Numbered from the stretch's first letter, positions 17,019 through 26,404 are shown. The stretch is DNA of 64,000 nucleotides from Clostridia bacterium (GCA_900754085.1 CAAEBO010000006.1:1-64000), one strand, 5' to 3'. Numbers and translations are program-made. Notes: generated by a model not told the origin, from the sequence alone.

Positions 17019-17585
17019 TTAGACTCTTTCCATATATTCACCAGTTCTAGTATCGATTCTTAATTTATCTCCTATTTCTACGAATAAAGGAACACTTATT
17101 TCTAAACCATTTTCTAATTTAGCTGGTTTACCAGATGTAGTTGTTGTATTTCCACTAAATCCTGGCTCTGTATATGTAACTTCTAATTCAACAAACATTG
17201 GTGGTTCAACTGCAAATACTTTTCCTTTATATGATACTATTTTCATATCCATATTTTCTTTCATGAATTTTAATGCGTCACCAATTTGTTCTTTATTTAA
17301 TGGTATTTGTTCATATGTTTCATTATCCATAAAATAATATAAACCACCATCTTCATATAAATATTGCATATCTCTTTTTTCGATTTCTGCTCCTGGATAT
17401 TTTTCAGATGGGTTAAATGTTTTTTCTATAACTGCTCCTGAAATAACATTTTTTAATTTTGTTCTTACAAATGCAGAACCTTTTCCTGGTTTTACATGTT
17501 GGAATTCTACTACCTTAAATACATTTCCATCCATTTCGAATGTTGTTCCATTTCTAAAATCTCCTGCTGAATAAACTTCTGCCAT
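17019..17585 (-). CDS. efp: translation elongation factor P
   Basis: A 188-residue EF-P that relieves ribosome stalling at consecutive prolines. Domain I has [19 protein letters not shown] with the modifiable Lys at 35. Domain II includes [15 protein letters not shown], and domain III ends with [20 protein letters not shown] + YMERV, the usual C-terminus. The ATG has a strong AGGAGG-type site (TAGGAGGTAATAATT). A promoter with 17-base spacing lies just upstream. No gene for a Lys modification enzyme (EpmA/YmfI) was seen in the window. Confidence 0.96.
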   Translation of the reverse strand: MAEVYSAGDFRNGTTFEMDGNVFKVVEFQHVKPGKGSAFVRTKLKNVISGAVIEKTFNPSEKYPGAEIEKRDMQYLYEDGGLYYFMDNETYEQIPLNKEQIGDALKFMKENMDMKIVSYKGKVFAVEPPMFVELEVTYTEPGFSGNTTTTSGKPAKLENGLEISVPLFVEIGDKLRIDTRTGEYMERV

Positions 17586-17633
17586 AATTATTACCTCCTA
17601 ATACTTTCTTTTTTCTCTTTTTGCACTTTTTTT

Positions 17634-17662
17634 ATTTTACTACAAATATACATAAAATGCAA
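17634..17662 (-). promoter_or_regulatory. promoter of efp
   Basis: Minus-strand TTGCAT (17662-17657) and TAAAAT (17639-17634) with 17-base spacing, about 50 bases before the efp start. Confidence 0.55.
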
Positions 17663-17746
17663 GTATATCAATATTTTTAATACTTATTTTGTAAAAAATA
17701 TACATTTAACATTTTTATTTTACTTATTTTATTTTAAAATTACGTT

Positions 17747-18811
17747 TTAATTGTTTATTATAATATAATTTTTATCAGATTCTGTTAATTTTATACAACC
17801 ATTTTTTGTAACCAAAATTGTGTCTTCTATTCTTACACCAAATTTACCTGGCAAATAAATTCCTGGTTCATCTGTTATAATCATATTTTCTTTTAATAAA
17901 AAGTCTTTTCTACCTACAAATGGTTTTTCATGAATGTCTAAACCCACCCCATGACCTAAGCTATGGTCCAAAGTATAACCATTTACTTTAAAGTCACTTT
18001 CTACCATCATTGTTAATATTCTTGCATTTGCATTTTCTTGTATTGAGTCTAATACTAACTCTTGGTTTTTTAGGACTAACTTATAAATAGGCTTTATACC
18101 CTCTGGTACATATTCTACAAATATTGTTCTTGTCATATCTGAACAATATCCTTTATATCTACATCCAAAGTCTATAGTAATTGGATCTCCTGCTACTATT
18201 TTTCTGTCTGTTGGAATTGCATGTGGCATAGAAGAATTACTTCCAGAAGCTACAATTGTATCAAATGCCAATCCATCTGCTTCGTGCGTTTTAAAATAAT
18301 GTTCTATTTCGAATGCAATCTCTTTTTCTGTCATTCCAACTTTTATAAAATTACAAATATGTTTAAAACAATCATCTGTAATTTTACATGCTTTTTGTAT
18401 ATAATTAATTTCCTCTGGTGACTTTATCATTCTATGTATTTCTATAAAATTATCTGTTTCTACTAAATTATTTATTTTATACATTTGTTTGTATTCTTTA
18501 TATTTAGCATATGTTACATAGTTTTCCTCAAAGCCTACATTACTACAAAACATAAATAAATTTTCATAATCTATTGGATCTATATCTTTATAATCATACA
18601 ATACAATTTCGTCATCTATTGTAAGTATACTATTAATGTGCTCTGTATACCTTGCATCTGTTATAAAAATATTCTCTTTCCTTGTAATTAGTAATACTCC
18701 TTCTGCATCAATTCCAGTTAAATATTTAATATTTACAGGATTAGAAATAATCATTCCATCTAAATCTATTGTAGATAATTTTTCTCTTAGCCATTTAACT
18801 TTTTCATTCAT
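17747..18811 (-). CDS. Xaa-Pro aminopeptidase/dipeptidase (M24B)
   Basis: A 354-residue metallopeptidase. The N-terminal creatinase-like domain (about 1-125) contains NIKYLTGIDAEGVLLITR. The pita-bread domain has all five metal ligands in order: DFGCRYKGYCSDMTRT (two Asp), GHGVGLDIHE (His), then DEPGIYLPGKFGVRIED (two Glu). It removes N-terminal residues before proline, or cleaves X-Pro dipeptides. In Clostridia such a gene commonly precedes efp, as here. The name pepQ or papA cannot be settled by eye. Confidence 0.92.
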   Translation of the reverse strand: MNEKVKWLREKLSTIDLDGMIISNPVNIKYLTGIDAEGVLLITRKENIFITDARYTEHINSILTIDDEIVLYDYKDIDPIDYENLFMFCSNVGFEENYVTYAKYKEYKQMYKINNLVETDNFIEIHRMIKSPEEINYIQKACKITDDCFKHICNFIKVGMTEKEIAFEIEHYFKTHEADGLAFDTIVASGSNSSMPHAIPTDRKIVAGDPITIDFGCRYKGYCSDMTRTIFVEYVPEGIKPIYKLVLKNQELVLDSIQENANARILTMMVESDFKVNGYTLDHSLGHGVGLDIHEKPFVGRKDFLLKENMIITDEPGIYLPGKFGVRIEDTILVTKNGCIKLTESDKNYIIINN

Positions 18812-18829
18812 TAATATCAGCCCCCAATG

Positions 18830-19582
18830 TTATACTTTATATAGTCCCAATGTAAAAATTTTAAGTAATACAAATAATATTGCACTAAATGGAACAAATA
18901 TTGCTACATAAGAAGCAATTACTATAAATGGACCAAATGGTATGTAATCATCTATTTTTCTCTTTTTGCTTAATACTAATATTATACTAATTATTGCTCC
19001 TAATAAGAATGATATAATTGATATTGCCAAAATGTTAGAAGCTCCAAAGAAAAGACCTAATGCAGATACTAGTTTTACATCTCCCATCCCCATTGCTTCT
19101 TTTCCAGAAACTAATCTTCCTAATAATGTTAATATTCCAAATATTACTGTTCCTACTACCATTCCAAGTAACATATCCATTGCTAAATTAATATCTGATA
19201 TTCCATATACAAATGTAAGTAATAATCCTGTTTCTGCCATTGTAAGTAATAATCTATTTGGTATTATACTGCTTTTAAAATCTATAATTGCTACAGAAAA
19301 TAGCATTGGTGTTAATATCATATATTTTATTAAATCTAAATTTTGTATAAAATCTGGCTTTAATCCAAACTTATATAATAGTAATATATATATTATCGCT
19401 ATTAATAACATATGTATGTAATGTGGCTCGAAATTTTTTGGGTATTCTGTAAAAAACTCTTTGTTAAACACCTTTTTGTGTTCTGTTAACCTTTTATTTA
19501 TATGTGGCAATATATTACCAACAATTAAACCTAAAATTCCAAATGCAACATATATCATTATGTGAACATCATTAAAAAACAT
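18830..19582 (-). CDS. prepilin peptidase (A24 family)
   Basis: A 250-residue polytopic membrane aspartyl protease that processes type IV pilin-like leaders. The two catalytic Asp motifs are present: AIIDFKSSIIPNRL (about 118-131) and GMGDVKLVSALGLFFG (about 169-184). About seven to eight spans are visible. The N-terminal loop (35-55) lacks the zinc-binding Cys pairs of full PilD enzymes, so the methyltransferase activity may be missing. No pilin or assembly ATPase gene is nearby. It lies 3 bases after yqeG and 18 bases before the peptidase gene, so it is probably co-transcribed. Confidence 0.9.
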   Translation of the reverse strand: MFFNDVHIMIYVAFGILGLIVGNILPHINKRLTEHKKVFNKEFFTEYPKNFEPHYIHMLLIAIIYILLLYKFGLKPDFIQNLDLIKYMILTPMLFSVAIIDFKSSIIPNRLLLTMAETGLLLTFVYGISDINLAMDMLLGMVVGTVIFGILTLLGRLVSGKEAMGMGDVKLVSALGLFFGASNILAISIISFLLGAIISIILVLSKKRKIDDYIPFGPFIVIASYVAIFVPFSAILFVLLKIFTLGLYKV

Positions 19583-19585
19583 ATT

Positions 19586-20095
19586 TTATCCTTCTTTCTC
19601 TTTTTGTTGTTTTTCTTTATACTTGTCTAGTATTTTGTTTTCTAAATCTCTCTTTATAGCTGTAATAAATAGTTCTCTTGTACTAATTGGCTCTACCAAT
19701 ATTGTATACATATTGCATCTATTACCACCTATAATATCTGTAAAAATTTGATCCCCAATTATAGCTAGGTTTTCATATGGTAAATTTAATAACTTACTTG
19801 CCTTTTTATATCCTCTTTTTAAAGGTTTCGTTCCGAATGATATGTATGGAATATCTAGTGTGGTTGCTACTTTCTTTATTTTCTTTTTGTTGTTTGAGTT
19901 AGATAAAATACAAAATTTAATATTTTGCTTTTTAAGGTTTTCACACCATTCTTCTGCTCCCTCTAATAAGTTATGTTCTAAATCTATTAATGTGTTATCT
20001 ACATCTAAGAGTATTCCTTTTATATTATTTTCATTTAACTTTTTTATATCTATATCTTTTATATTTTTACAATAAAAATTGGGATATAATATCAT
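19586..20095 (-). CDS. yqeG: YqeG-family HAD phosphatase
   Basis: A 169-residue HAD superfamily IIIA protein. Motif I is GILLDVDNTLIDLEHN (two Asp), motif II FCILSNSNNKKK, motif III lies near KPLKRGYKKA, and motif IV is AIIGDQIFTDIIGGNR, so all catalytic elements are present. YqeG proteins are conserved in Firmicutes and related to mitochondrial PTPMT/GEP4-type phosphatidylglycerophosphate phosphatases; the substrate here is inferred only. It is the first gene of a yqeG-prepilin peptidase-Xaa-Pro peptidase run with its own promoter. Confidence 0.88.
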   Translation of the reverse strand: MILYPNFYCKNIKDIDIKKLNENNIKGILLDVDNTLIDLEHNLLEGAEEWCENLKKQNIKFCILSNSNNKKKIKKVATTLDIPYISFGTKPLKRGYKKASKLLNLPYENLAIIGDQIFTDIIGGNRCNMYTILVEPISTRELFITAIKRDLENKILDKYKEKQQKEKEG

Positions 20096-20123
20096 GTAAT
20101 TATCCTCCTATTTTTCTTTTCAT

Positions 20124-20152
20124 ATCTTATCAATATGTCTAGTATTTGTCAA
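20124..20152 (-). promoter_or_regulatory. promoter of yqeG
   Basis: Minus-strand TTGACA (20152-20147, exact consensus) and TAAGAT (20129-20124) with 17-base spacing. A GGAGG site precedes the ATG at 20095. Confidence 0.75.
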
Positions 20153-20179
20153 GAATATTACGTTTTCATTTTTTTGCTA

Positions 20180-20240
20180 TGCAAAAAACGTGCCTAAGAT
20201 TTTCTGATAAATATAAGTTCAAGGAAATCTTAGGTACGTT
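20180..20240 (-). terminator. terminator of the SleB-like gene, member of a repeated hairpin family
   Basis: The arms at 20187-20204 and 20224-20240 form a stem of about 17 bp with one G-T pair. The loop (20205-20223) is 19 bases. On the minus strand a run of T follows. The loop and inner stem resemble those of the hairpin at 40994-41046. Confidence 0.8.
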
Positions 20241-20293
20241 ATAATTCTTTATCGCTATACTAACCAATCGACACTTTATTAGTGATTCTATAT

Positions 20294-20998
20294 CTACTTA
20301 CAAAATCTATGTCTACCTATAGTTACTGTCATTGGCCTTGACCAAATCCATTTATTTGTGGCTGTTGCAGGATTAAAATAATATATCGCTCCATATGATG
20401 GATCCCATCCGTTTAGTGCGTCTTGTGCTGCTTTTTTTGCTGTAGAATTCGGTGTTAAATTTATTTGGCCATCACTAACAGCATCAAATGCCCCTTTTTG
20501 GTATACTACTCCAGAAATTGTATTTGGAAATGAACTGCTTCTAACTCTATTTAATACTACTGCCCCTACTGCAACTTGTCCTGTATATGGCTCTCCTCTT
20601 GCTTCTCCATAAATTACTCTTGCAAGTAAGTTTAAATTTGAAGAATTAGAACTAGAAGAACCTGAAGATGACGAATTAAATATTCCCATGGCTTCCAGTG
20701 TATTCTTTCCTGCAATTCCATCTACTGCTAAATTATTTTTTCTTTGGAAATATTTAACCGCTTCTACCGTTTGACTTCCATATATTCCATCTATATTTCC
20801 TTTATAATATCCCCATCTTTTTAATTTTGTTTGTATTTGAGTAACCTCACTACCTCTAGATCCATATTTTGAAAGTGCTTCTACTTCGCTTCCATTATTA
20901 ATATTAGATATAACAAATATAGATAATCCCACAAATAATAATATTATTAATAAAATAACTATGCTTTTTAATGATTTATTTTTTATTTTCTTTAACAT
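20294..20998 (-). CDS. SleB-like cell wall hydrolase
   Basis: A 234-residue exported protein. It has a signal anchor at about 12-33, a PG_binding_1 domain (about 45-100, GSEVTQIQTKLKRWGYYKGN, then VEAVKYFQRKNNLAVDG), a Ser-rich linker, and a Hydrolase_2 domain (about 125-234: LLARVIYGEARGEPYTGQVA, FPNTISGVVYQKGAFDAV, then GAIYYFNP). The catalytic Glu of SleB is in YGEARGE. In spore formers SleB hydrolyses cortex muropeptides on germination; here a general wall role is equally possible. The ATG at 20998 places the signal at the N-terminus; 15 more in-frame codons precede it. Confidence 0.85.
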   Translation of the reverse strand: MLKKIKNKSLKSIVILLIILLFVGLSIFVISNINNGSEVEALSKYGSRGSEVTQIQTKLKRWGYYKGNIDGIYGSQTVEAVKYFQRKNNLAVDGIAGKNTLEAMGIFNSSSSGSSSSNSSNLNLLARVIYGEARGEPYTGQVAVGAVVLNRVRSSSFPNTISGVVYQKGAFDAVSDGQINLTPNSTAKKAAQDALNGWDPSYGAIYYFNPATATNKWIWSRPMTVTIGRHRFCK

Positions 20999-21055
20999 AA
21001 AAACACCACACTTTATAAAACAATTTAAAATTATTTTATCCATATATGGTGTTTT
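20999..21055 (-). other. long-loop inverted repeat between fhs and the SleB-like gene
   Basis: AAAAACACCA (20999-21008) is complementary to TGGTGTTTTT (21046-21055) across a 37-base loop. On the minus strand the second arm ends in a T run directly before the ATG of the SleB-like gene. It could be a weak terminator or a structure hiding the ribosome site. Confidence 0.4.
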
Positions 21056-21066
21056 TATACAATATA

Positions 21067-22713
21067 TTAAAATATTCCTTCTATTATTCCATTGTCATCT
21101 ATATTAATATTTTCTGCTGCTGGCTTTTTTGGAAGTCCAGGCATTGTCATTATTTTTCCTGTTAAAACAACAATAAATTCTGCTCCTGCTTTTAATTTTA
21201 GGTCTGTCACATGAAGATTAAATGGTTTATCTCCTAATAAATCTTTTGGATCATCTGAAAATGAATATTGTGTTTTTGCTATACAAATTGGCATTTTTAA
21301 ATTATTTAATTTCTCTAATTGTTCCTTTGCCAATTCTGAATATTCTACTCCTATCGCACCATAAATTTTTTGTGCTACTTTTGTTATTTTCTCTTCTATT
21401 GTGTCATTAATATTATATATATATTCAAAATTATTTTCATTTTCACATATTTTTATAAGTTTATTCGCTAAGTCTATAGCTCCTTCGCCACCTTTTTCCC
21501 AATTTTCTAATAAACTTATTTCTACAGTTTCTTCTAGCATTTGCTTTAATGTTTCTATTTCTCTCTCTGTGTCATTAGAAAATTTGTTAATAGCAACAAT
21601 TGGTGTTATTCCATATTTTTTTATATTTTCTATATGTCTTAGTAAATTGTTTATTCCTATTTTTAAAGCCTCTACATTTTCGTTAGTACATTCTTCTTTA
21701 CTTACGCCACCATGGTATTTTAAAGCTCTTAAAGTTGCTACTATTACTACTACGTTAGGTTTCTTATTTAATAGTCTACATTTTATATCTAAAAATTTTT
21801 CTGCTCCTAAATCTGCTCCAAATCCTGCTTCTGTAACTACATAGTCCCCCATTTTTAATGCCATATTTGTTGCAATTACACTGTTACATCCGTGTGCAAT
21901 ATTTGCAAATGGTCCACCATGTATTAGTACAGGATTATTTTCTAAAGTTTGTACTAAATTAGGATTAATTGCATCTTTTAAAAGTACAGCTAAACTTCCC
22001 TCGGCTTTTAAATCTTTACAAGTAATTGGTTTATTTTGTTTACTGTATCCTATAATTATATTGCCTAGCCTTCTTTTTAAGTCTTTCATATCTTTTGCTA
22101 AACATAATATTGCCATAATTTCTGAAGCAACTGTAATGTCAAAACCATCTTCCCTTGGCACCATATTTTTTTCGCCCGAAAGAGAAATTTGTACTTTTCT
22201 TAATGATCTATCATTTAGGTCTACACAACGCTTCCATGTTACTTTTTCTATTTCTAATTCGTTTCCTTGCCAAATATGATTATCTATAATCGCACTTAAC
22301 AAATTGTTTGCTGTAGTTATTGCATGAATATCTCCTGTAAAATGTAAATTTATATCTTCCATTGGCGCCACCTGTGAATATCCTCCACCAGTAGCTCCTC
22401 CTTTTATTCCAAAAACTGGTCCAAGTGAAGGTTCTCTTAAAGCCAATATTGACTTTTTATTTAGTTTATTCAATGCGTCTGTAATTCCTATAGAGGTTGT
22501 GGTTTTTCCTTCACCTAGTGGTGTTGGATTTATTGCTGTAACTAATATTAATTTTCCATCATTATTGTTTTTTATTTTTTCGTAATAATCTAAGGAGATT
22601 TTCGCTTTATATTTTCCATATTGTTCCACATATTCGTCATCTATTTTTAAAGCTTCTGCAATTTTGTTTATATTCTTTAATTTTGCATTTCTTGCAATTT
22701 CAATATCTTGCAT
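21067..22713 (-). CDS. fhs: formate-tetrahydrofolate ligase
   Basis: A 548-residue enzyme that makes 10-formyl-THF from formate, ATP and THF. The ATP loop [18 protein letters not shown] lies near 63-80. [20 protein letters not shown] + [17 protein letters not shown] follows, then THF-binding stretches, and the end [20 protein letters not shown] + [10 protein letters not shown]. The length matches the family. It supplies formyl groups for purines and initiator Met-tRNA (fmt lies about 4 kb away) and in acetogens starts the methyl branch. No other Wood-Ljungdahl gene is in the window. Confidence 0.97.
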   Translation of the reverse strand: MQDIEIARNAKLKNINKIAEALKIDDEYVEQYGKYKAKISLDYYEKIKNNNDGKLILVTAINPTPLGEGKTTTSIGITDALNKLNKKSILALREPSLGPVFGIKGGATGGGYSQVAPMEDINLHFTGDIHAITTANNLLSAIIDNHIWQGNELEIEKVTWKRCVDLNDRSLRKVQISLSGEKNMVPREDGFDITVASEIMAILCLAKDMKDLKRRLGNIIIGYSKQNKPITCKDLKAEGSLAVLLKDAINPNLVQTLENNPVLIHGGPFANIAHGCNSVIATNMALKMGDYVVTEAGFGADLGAEKFLDIKCRLLNKKPNVVVIVATLRALKYHGGVSKEECTNENVEALKIGINNLLRHIENIKKYGITPIVAINKFSNDTEREIETLKQMLEETVEISLLENWEKGGEGAIDLANKLIKICENENNFEYIYNINDTIEEKITKVAQKIYGAIGVEYSELAKEQLEKLNNLKMPICIAKTQYSFSDDPKDLLGDKPFNLHVTDLKLKAGAEFIVVLTGKIMTMPGLPKKPAAENINIDDNGIIEGIF

Positions 22714-22782
22714 AAGAGACCTCCTTTTATCTTATTTATAGATTTAGCTATAAAACTTTCTTTTTTCTAGTAATTCATATTA

Positions 22783-23223
22783 TTAGAATATACATCCTAC
22801 TATTATACCAATTATCGCTCCAACTATTACTTGCAATGGTGTATGCCCTAAAACTTCAACCAATTTTTCTGAAACTTCTATGCCAGAAAGCCCTGGTGTT
22901 TCTACTAATTTATTTAATAGTTTTGCTTGTTTTCCAGCTGCTCTTCTTACTCCTGCCGCATCATACATAACAACAAATGCAAATATTACTGAAAGAGCAA
23001 AAGTAGGACTATCTAATCCACACTCTCTAGCTATTAATGTTGCTAAAGAAACAACAACTGCTGAATGTGAACTAGGCATTCCTCCTGCCCCTAAAATTCT
23101 TTTAAAATTAAATTTCTTTGTAGTTACTAAATCCCAAATAACCTTAAATAATTGTATCGAAAACCATGTTAATAATGGCACATATATAAATTTATTTGTT
23201 ATAAAATCTGTTAAAAATTCCAT
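22783..23223 (-). CDS. divergent PAP2 family protein (YuiD-like)
   Basis: A 146-residue membrane protein of the DUF212/divergent PAP2 family. About four spans are seen, with the phosphatase-like GAGGMPSSHSAVVVSLAT near 47-64, YDAAGVRRAAGKQA near 88-101, and LGHTPLQVIVGAIIGII near 125-141. These keep the SSH and GH-P signatures of PAP2 acid phosphatases on a shortened scaffold. The substrate is unknown, perhaps a lipid phosphate. It lies 11 bases after xseB and about 70 bases before fhs. Confidence 0.85.
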   Translation of the reverse strand: MEFLTDFITNKFIYVPLLTWFSIQLFKVIWDLVTTKKFNFKRILGAGGMPSSHSAVVVSLATLIARECGLDSPTFALSVIFAFVVMYDAAGVRRAAGKQAKLLNKLVETPGLSGIEVSEKLVEVLGHTPLQVIVGAIIGIIVGCIF

Positions 23224-23234
23224 TGCTATCTATC

Positions 23235-23462
23235 CTATCCTTCCTTTGGTAAAAAATTATCTTCTGTTATATTTCCATCTTCATTTATTAATATATTAAT
23301 TCTTTTTTCTGAATCTTCTAATATTTTATTACATTCTTTAGAAAGTTTTATACCTTCTTCAAATTTTTTTACTGATTCATCTAAAGATAGTTCTCCTTTT
23401 TCTAATTCTGCAGTAATTTGCTCTAATTTTTGCATTGTTTCTTCAAAATTAACTTCTTTCAT
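23235..23462 (-). CDS. xseB: exodeoxyribonuclease VII small subunit
   Basis: A 75-residue protein with the family signature NFEETMQKLEQITAELEKGE + LSLDESVKKFEEGIKLSKEC. Several copies assemble with one XseA to degrade single-stranded DNA to oligonucleotides. Its length is typical. It lies 14 bases downstream of xseA in the nusB-xseA-xseB order. Confidence 0.94.
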   Translation of the reverse strand: MKEVNFEETMQKLEQITAELEKGELSLDESVKKFEEGIKLSKECNKILEDSEKRINILINEDGNITEDNFLPKEG

Positions 23463-23476
23463 ATTTCCCCCATATC

Positions 23477-24664
23477 TTAAAGAATCTTAGCTTCTTTATT
23501 ACCATTACTTAATCTAATATTTACTATGTCACCTTGTTCTAATTCTTGTACGCTTTTTATTATTTGATTATCTTTTTCTATTATAGAATATCCTCTGCTC
23601 AATGTTTTTAAAGGACTTAACGCATCCAATTTAGAAAAATGTTTCACAGCTTCTGTCTTACTTAATTGTAACTTATTATTTATACTATTTATTATAGACT
23701 TTGTTATTATATCTATTTTCAGATAATTATCATTTATATTTTTTAATGGATCTGTATATATTCTGCTTTTCATGCACTTTTCATATCTCATTTTCATTAT
23801 TTCTACTTTTTTTCTTAGTGCATTTTTTAGTCTTATATTATATGTATCCAAGTTCTGCTTTATATTTACTATATTTGGAACTACTATTTCAGCTGCTGCT
23901 GATGGTGTTGGTGCGCGCAAGTCTGCTACAAAATCAGAAATAGAAAAATCAGTTTCGTGTCCTACTGCAGAAACTATTGGTATTTCTGAATTATAAATAG
24001 CTCTTGCTACAACTTCTTCATTAAAAGGCCATAAATCTTCTAATGAACCTCCTCCTCTTGCTAGAATTAATACATCTGCAAGTTTTTTATCATTCATTAT
24101 TTTTATAGCCTCTGCAATTTTGCTTCCAGCTCCCTCACCTTGTACAGGAACTGGGTATAATCTTATATATACATTTGGATTTCTTCTAGTAGAAACATTT
24201 ATAATATCTTTTATTACAGAACCTGTATTAGAAGTTAATACACCTATAACTTTAGGCATAATAGGTAGTTTCTTTTTGTTATCTTCTTTAAATAGCCCTT
24301 CTTTGTCTAATTTTTCTTTTAGCTGTTCATATGCTGTATATAAACTACCCATTCCATCTTCTTGCATGCCTTTACAATATAATTGGTAAACTCCATCTCT
24401 TTCGAAAACTGAAACAGTACCAAAAGCTAATACACTCATCCCATCTTTTGGTACAAATTTTAAATTGGTTGTATATGACTTAAACATAATGCATTTTATT
24501 AATGAATTATCATCTTTTAGCGTAAAATACATATGACCTGTATAATGATGTTTAAAATTTGATATTTCCCCTTTTATTAATACATTATTTAAATATTCAT
24601 CATCTGCTATTTTGTTTTTAATATAATAATTTAAATCTGTTACTGAAATTGCTTTGTATTCCAT
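23477..24664 (-). CDS. xseA: exodeoxyribonuclease VII large subunit
   Basis: A 395-residue subunit. The N-terminal OB fold has LIKGEISNFKHHYTGHMYFT (about 28-47). The catalytic domain includes LPIMPKVIGVLTSNTGSVIK, LARGGGSLEDLWPFNEEVVA, and SAVGHETDFSISDFVADLRA + PTPSAAAE, the strongly conserved nuclease core. A coiled-coil stretch follows, and GYSIIEKDN with IVNIRLSNGN forms the C-terminal strand. The start overlaps the nusB stop by one base. Length is slightly short for the family, but all motifs are intact. Confidence 0.96.
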   Translation of the reverse strand: MEYKAISVTDLNYYIKNKIADDEYLNNVLIKGEISNFKHHYTGHMYFTLKDDNSLIKCIMFKSYTTNLKFVPKDGMSVLAFGTVSVFERDGVYQLYCKGMQEDGMGSLYTAYEQLKEKLDKEGLFKEDNKKKLPIMPKVIGVLTSNTGSVIKDIINVSTRRNPNVYIRLYPVPVQGEGAGSKIAEAIKIMNDKKLADVLILARGGGSLEDLWPFNEEVVARAIYNSEIPIVSAVGHETDFSISDFVADLRAPTPSAAAEIVVPNIVNIKQNLDTYNIRLKNALRKKVEIMKMRYEKCMKSRIYTDPLKNINDNYLKIDIITKSIINSINNKLQLSKTEAVKHFSKLDALSPLKTLSRGYSIIEKDNQIIKSVQELEQGDIVNIRLSNGNKEAKIL

Positions 24665-25071
24665 TATTCTATGTTTAACTCCTTAACAACTTTTGCAAGT
24701 ACACCATTAATAAATGAAGCAGATGTTTCTTCTCCATATTTTTTTGCAAGTTCTACCACTTCATTTATAACAACTTTAAATGGTATTTCTTTATACTGGA
24801 TTTCATAAATTGCAAGCATTAGTAATGATTTATCTATTTTAGAAATTCTATCTATTGACCAATTATCTTTAAGATTTTTAGAAATTTTGTTTAATATATC
24901 TTCTTTTTTATTATTTATTTCATTTATATCTTTAATAATTTCATCTTTATCTCTATCTTTTAAATTATTTGCTTCTAAAAAGATTTTTAACTCTTCATCA
25001 TTCATTTCTTTGTTTATTTGGCCACTATATAATGCTTTAAATGTTAATTCTCTTTTAGCTGATTTTTCCAT
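24664..25071 (-). CDS. nusB: transcription antitermination factor NusB
   Basis: A 135-residue all-helical protein with RELTFKALYSGQI at the start and SLLMLAIYEIQYKEIPFKVV + INEVVELAKKYGEETSASFI + NGVLAKV at the end, the classical NusB signature. It binds boxA RNA with S10 and helps processive rRNA transcription. It lies between DUF2273 and xseA, overlapping the latter by one base. Confidence 0.95.
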   Translation of the reverse strand: MEKSAKRELTFKALYSGQINKEMNDEELKIFLEANNLKDRDKDEIIKDINEINNKKEDILNKISKNLKDNWSIDRISKIDKSLLMLAIYEIQYKEIPFKVVINEVVELAKKYGEETSASFINGVLAKVVKELNIE

Positions 25072-25084
25072 TTATTTCCCCTTC

Positions 25085-25288
25085 TTACATTCTGTCTATA
25101 AAATTTTTCAATTTTTCTTTTACTGCATATTTATTTCTTTGAATATAATTTCCTACAAAAATACCCATTCCTATTAAAATAATTCCAATAATTAATTTAT
25201 ATAATTCTGTAAGTAAAATTAGTATTGCTATTATTGCTCCTATTATTGCTCCTTTATATTCAGAAATAAAATCTTTAAAACCATTCAT
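25085..25288 (-). CDS. small DUF2273-like membrane protein
   Basis: A 67-residue protein with two closely spaced hydrophobic segments (about 13-27 and 31-47) and a basic tail. The motif YKGAIIGAIIAILILLTELY followed by GIILIGMGIFVGNYIQRNK matches the DUF2273 group that accompanies Asp23 and AmaP in Firmicutes. It probably helps hold Asp23-like proteins at the membrane. It lies 13 bases before nusB and 81 bases after amaP. The gap contains one copy of a palindromic repeat. Confidence 0.8.
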   Translation of the reverse strand: MNGFKDFISEYKGAIIGAIIAILILLTELYKLIIGIILIGMGIFVGNYIQRNKYAVKEKLKNFIDRM

Positions 25289-25335
25289 TTCTTATCTCCC
25301 TTTCTAATCTTCCTACTGCAATTTTTATTTAAACC

Positions 25336-25364
25336 GGGATTTTAAGGACCGTCCCCAAAATCCC
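25336..25364. repeat. 29-bp palindromic intergenic repeat, copy A
   Basis: Outer arms GGGATTTT and AAAATCCC flank a core AAGGACCGTCCCC. It is identical to the reverse complement of the copy at 48836-48864 over all 29 bases. It sits 6 bases after the amaP stop, between amaP and the DUF2273 gene. Confidence 0.85.
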
Positions 25365-25369
25365 TATTT

Positions 25370-25924
25370 TTAATTTTCTACTGCATTTTCTGTTTTTGGA
25401 GTGATGTTTCTAATTTTTACATTTACTGCTTTTGTTTCTAAATCTGATGTTTTCTTTATTGCTTCTTTTACTCTATTTTGAATGCTAGCTGTTAGATCTT
25501 TTATTACGATATTTGGATGTACATATAATGTTATATATACTTTTAAATTATTTTCTTTGTCTAGTCCTACTTTAGCTACAACGTTTTCTGTTCCATCAAA
25601 TCCTCTAACTATATTTATAACTAAGTTTTCTAATGTATCTTTAGATATTAATAATCTTCCATTATCGTTTTCCATTAAAACTCCATCTTTAGTAGCTCTT
25701 TCATCTTTTCCACTAAAGAAAATTGCTTTTAATGCTAATAGTATAACTACAATTGAAACACCTAATATTACGTTAGAATATGGCTCTGTACTTAGTCCTG
25801 TTTCTATATATGGTACTAAGTTTTCTAATTCTAACCAACCAAATACTATGCTAGATGTTACAACTGCTAATACGAACATTAATATTGAAAATATTACTAA
25901 TATAAGTTTATCTAAAAATTTCAT
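25370..25924 (-). CDS. amaP: alkaline shock response membrane anchor AmaP
   Basis: A 184-residue protein with two N-terminal membrane spans (about 6-30 and 50-68), then a cytoplasmic Asp23-like domain containing GRLLISKDTLENLVINIVRG, VGLDKENNLKVYITLYVHPN and IQNRVKEAIKKTSDLETKAV. AmaP ties Asp23 to the membrane in other Firmicutes. The operon asp23-amaP-DUF2273 is the expected order. It lies 10 bases after the Asp23 gene. Confidence 0.9.
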   Translation of the reverse strand: MKFLDKLILVIFSILMFVLAVVTSSIVFGWLELENLVPYIETGLSTEPYSNVILGVSIVVILLALKAIFFSGKDERATKDGVLMENDNGRLLISKDTLENLVINIVRGFDGTENVVAKVGLDKENNLKVYITLYVHPNIVIKDLTASIQNRVKEAIKKTSDLETKAVNVKIRNITPKTENAVEN

Positions 25925-25934
25925 TTTATCCTCC

Positions 25935-26336
25935 TTATTCTTCTTCTTTTGTTTTTTCTACATTTACACCTTGTACATGAACATTTACTTCATTTACTTT
26001 TAGCCCTGTCATGTTTTCTACTGTTTGTTTTACTTTATTTTGAATATCAAATGCTACATCTGGTATACGAACTCCATAATTTACTATTATATTTACATCT
26101 ATTTTTACATTGTTTCCAGCTATATCTGCTTTAATACCTTTGCTTAAATTTTTCTTTCCACTTAATACTTCTGTTATTCCTCCTGTTATTCCTCCTGCCA
26201 TTTCTGCAACACCAGAAATTTCTGAAACAGCAATTCCAGATATAGTTGTTATAACTTCTTCAGATATATTTATATTTTCTTCTTCCTCTTTTAAAATATT
26301 TTCTACTAAGTTTACCTTCTCTTTGTTTTCTTCCAT
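25935..26336 (-). CDS. Asp23/Gls24 family envelope stress protein
   Basis: A 133-residue protein with ISEEVITTISGIAVSEISGV + AEMAGGI and VKIDVNIIVNYGVRIPDVAF + DIQNKVKQTVENMTGLKVNE + VNVHVQGV, the full Asp23 core. In other Firmicutes it coats the inner membrane and responds to wall stress. It is the first gene of the run and has a GGAGG-type site (TTTGGAGGTATAAAT). Confidence 0.93.
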   Translation of the reverse strand: MEENKEKVNLVENILKEEEENINISEEVITTISGIAVSEISGVAEMAGGITGGITEVLSGKKNLSKGIKADIAGNNVKIDVNIIVNYGVRIPDVAFDIQNKVKQTVENMTGLKVNEVNVHVQGVNVEKTKEEE

Positions 26337-26404
26337 ATTTATACCTCCAAACCAAAACTAGCATTTGCAATCTTCCTCTAATGCAAAAACCTTGTACTAG
26401 AAAA

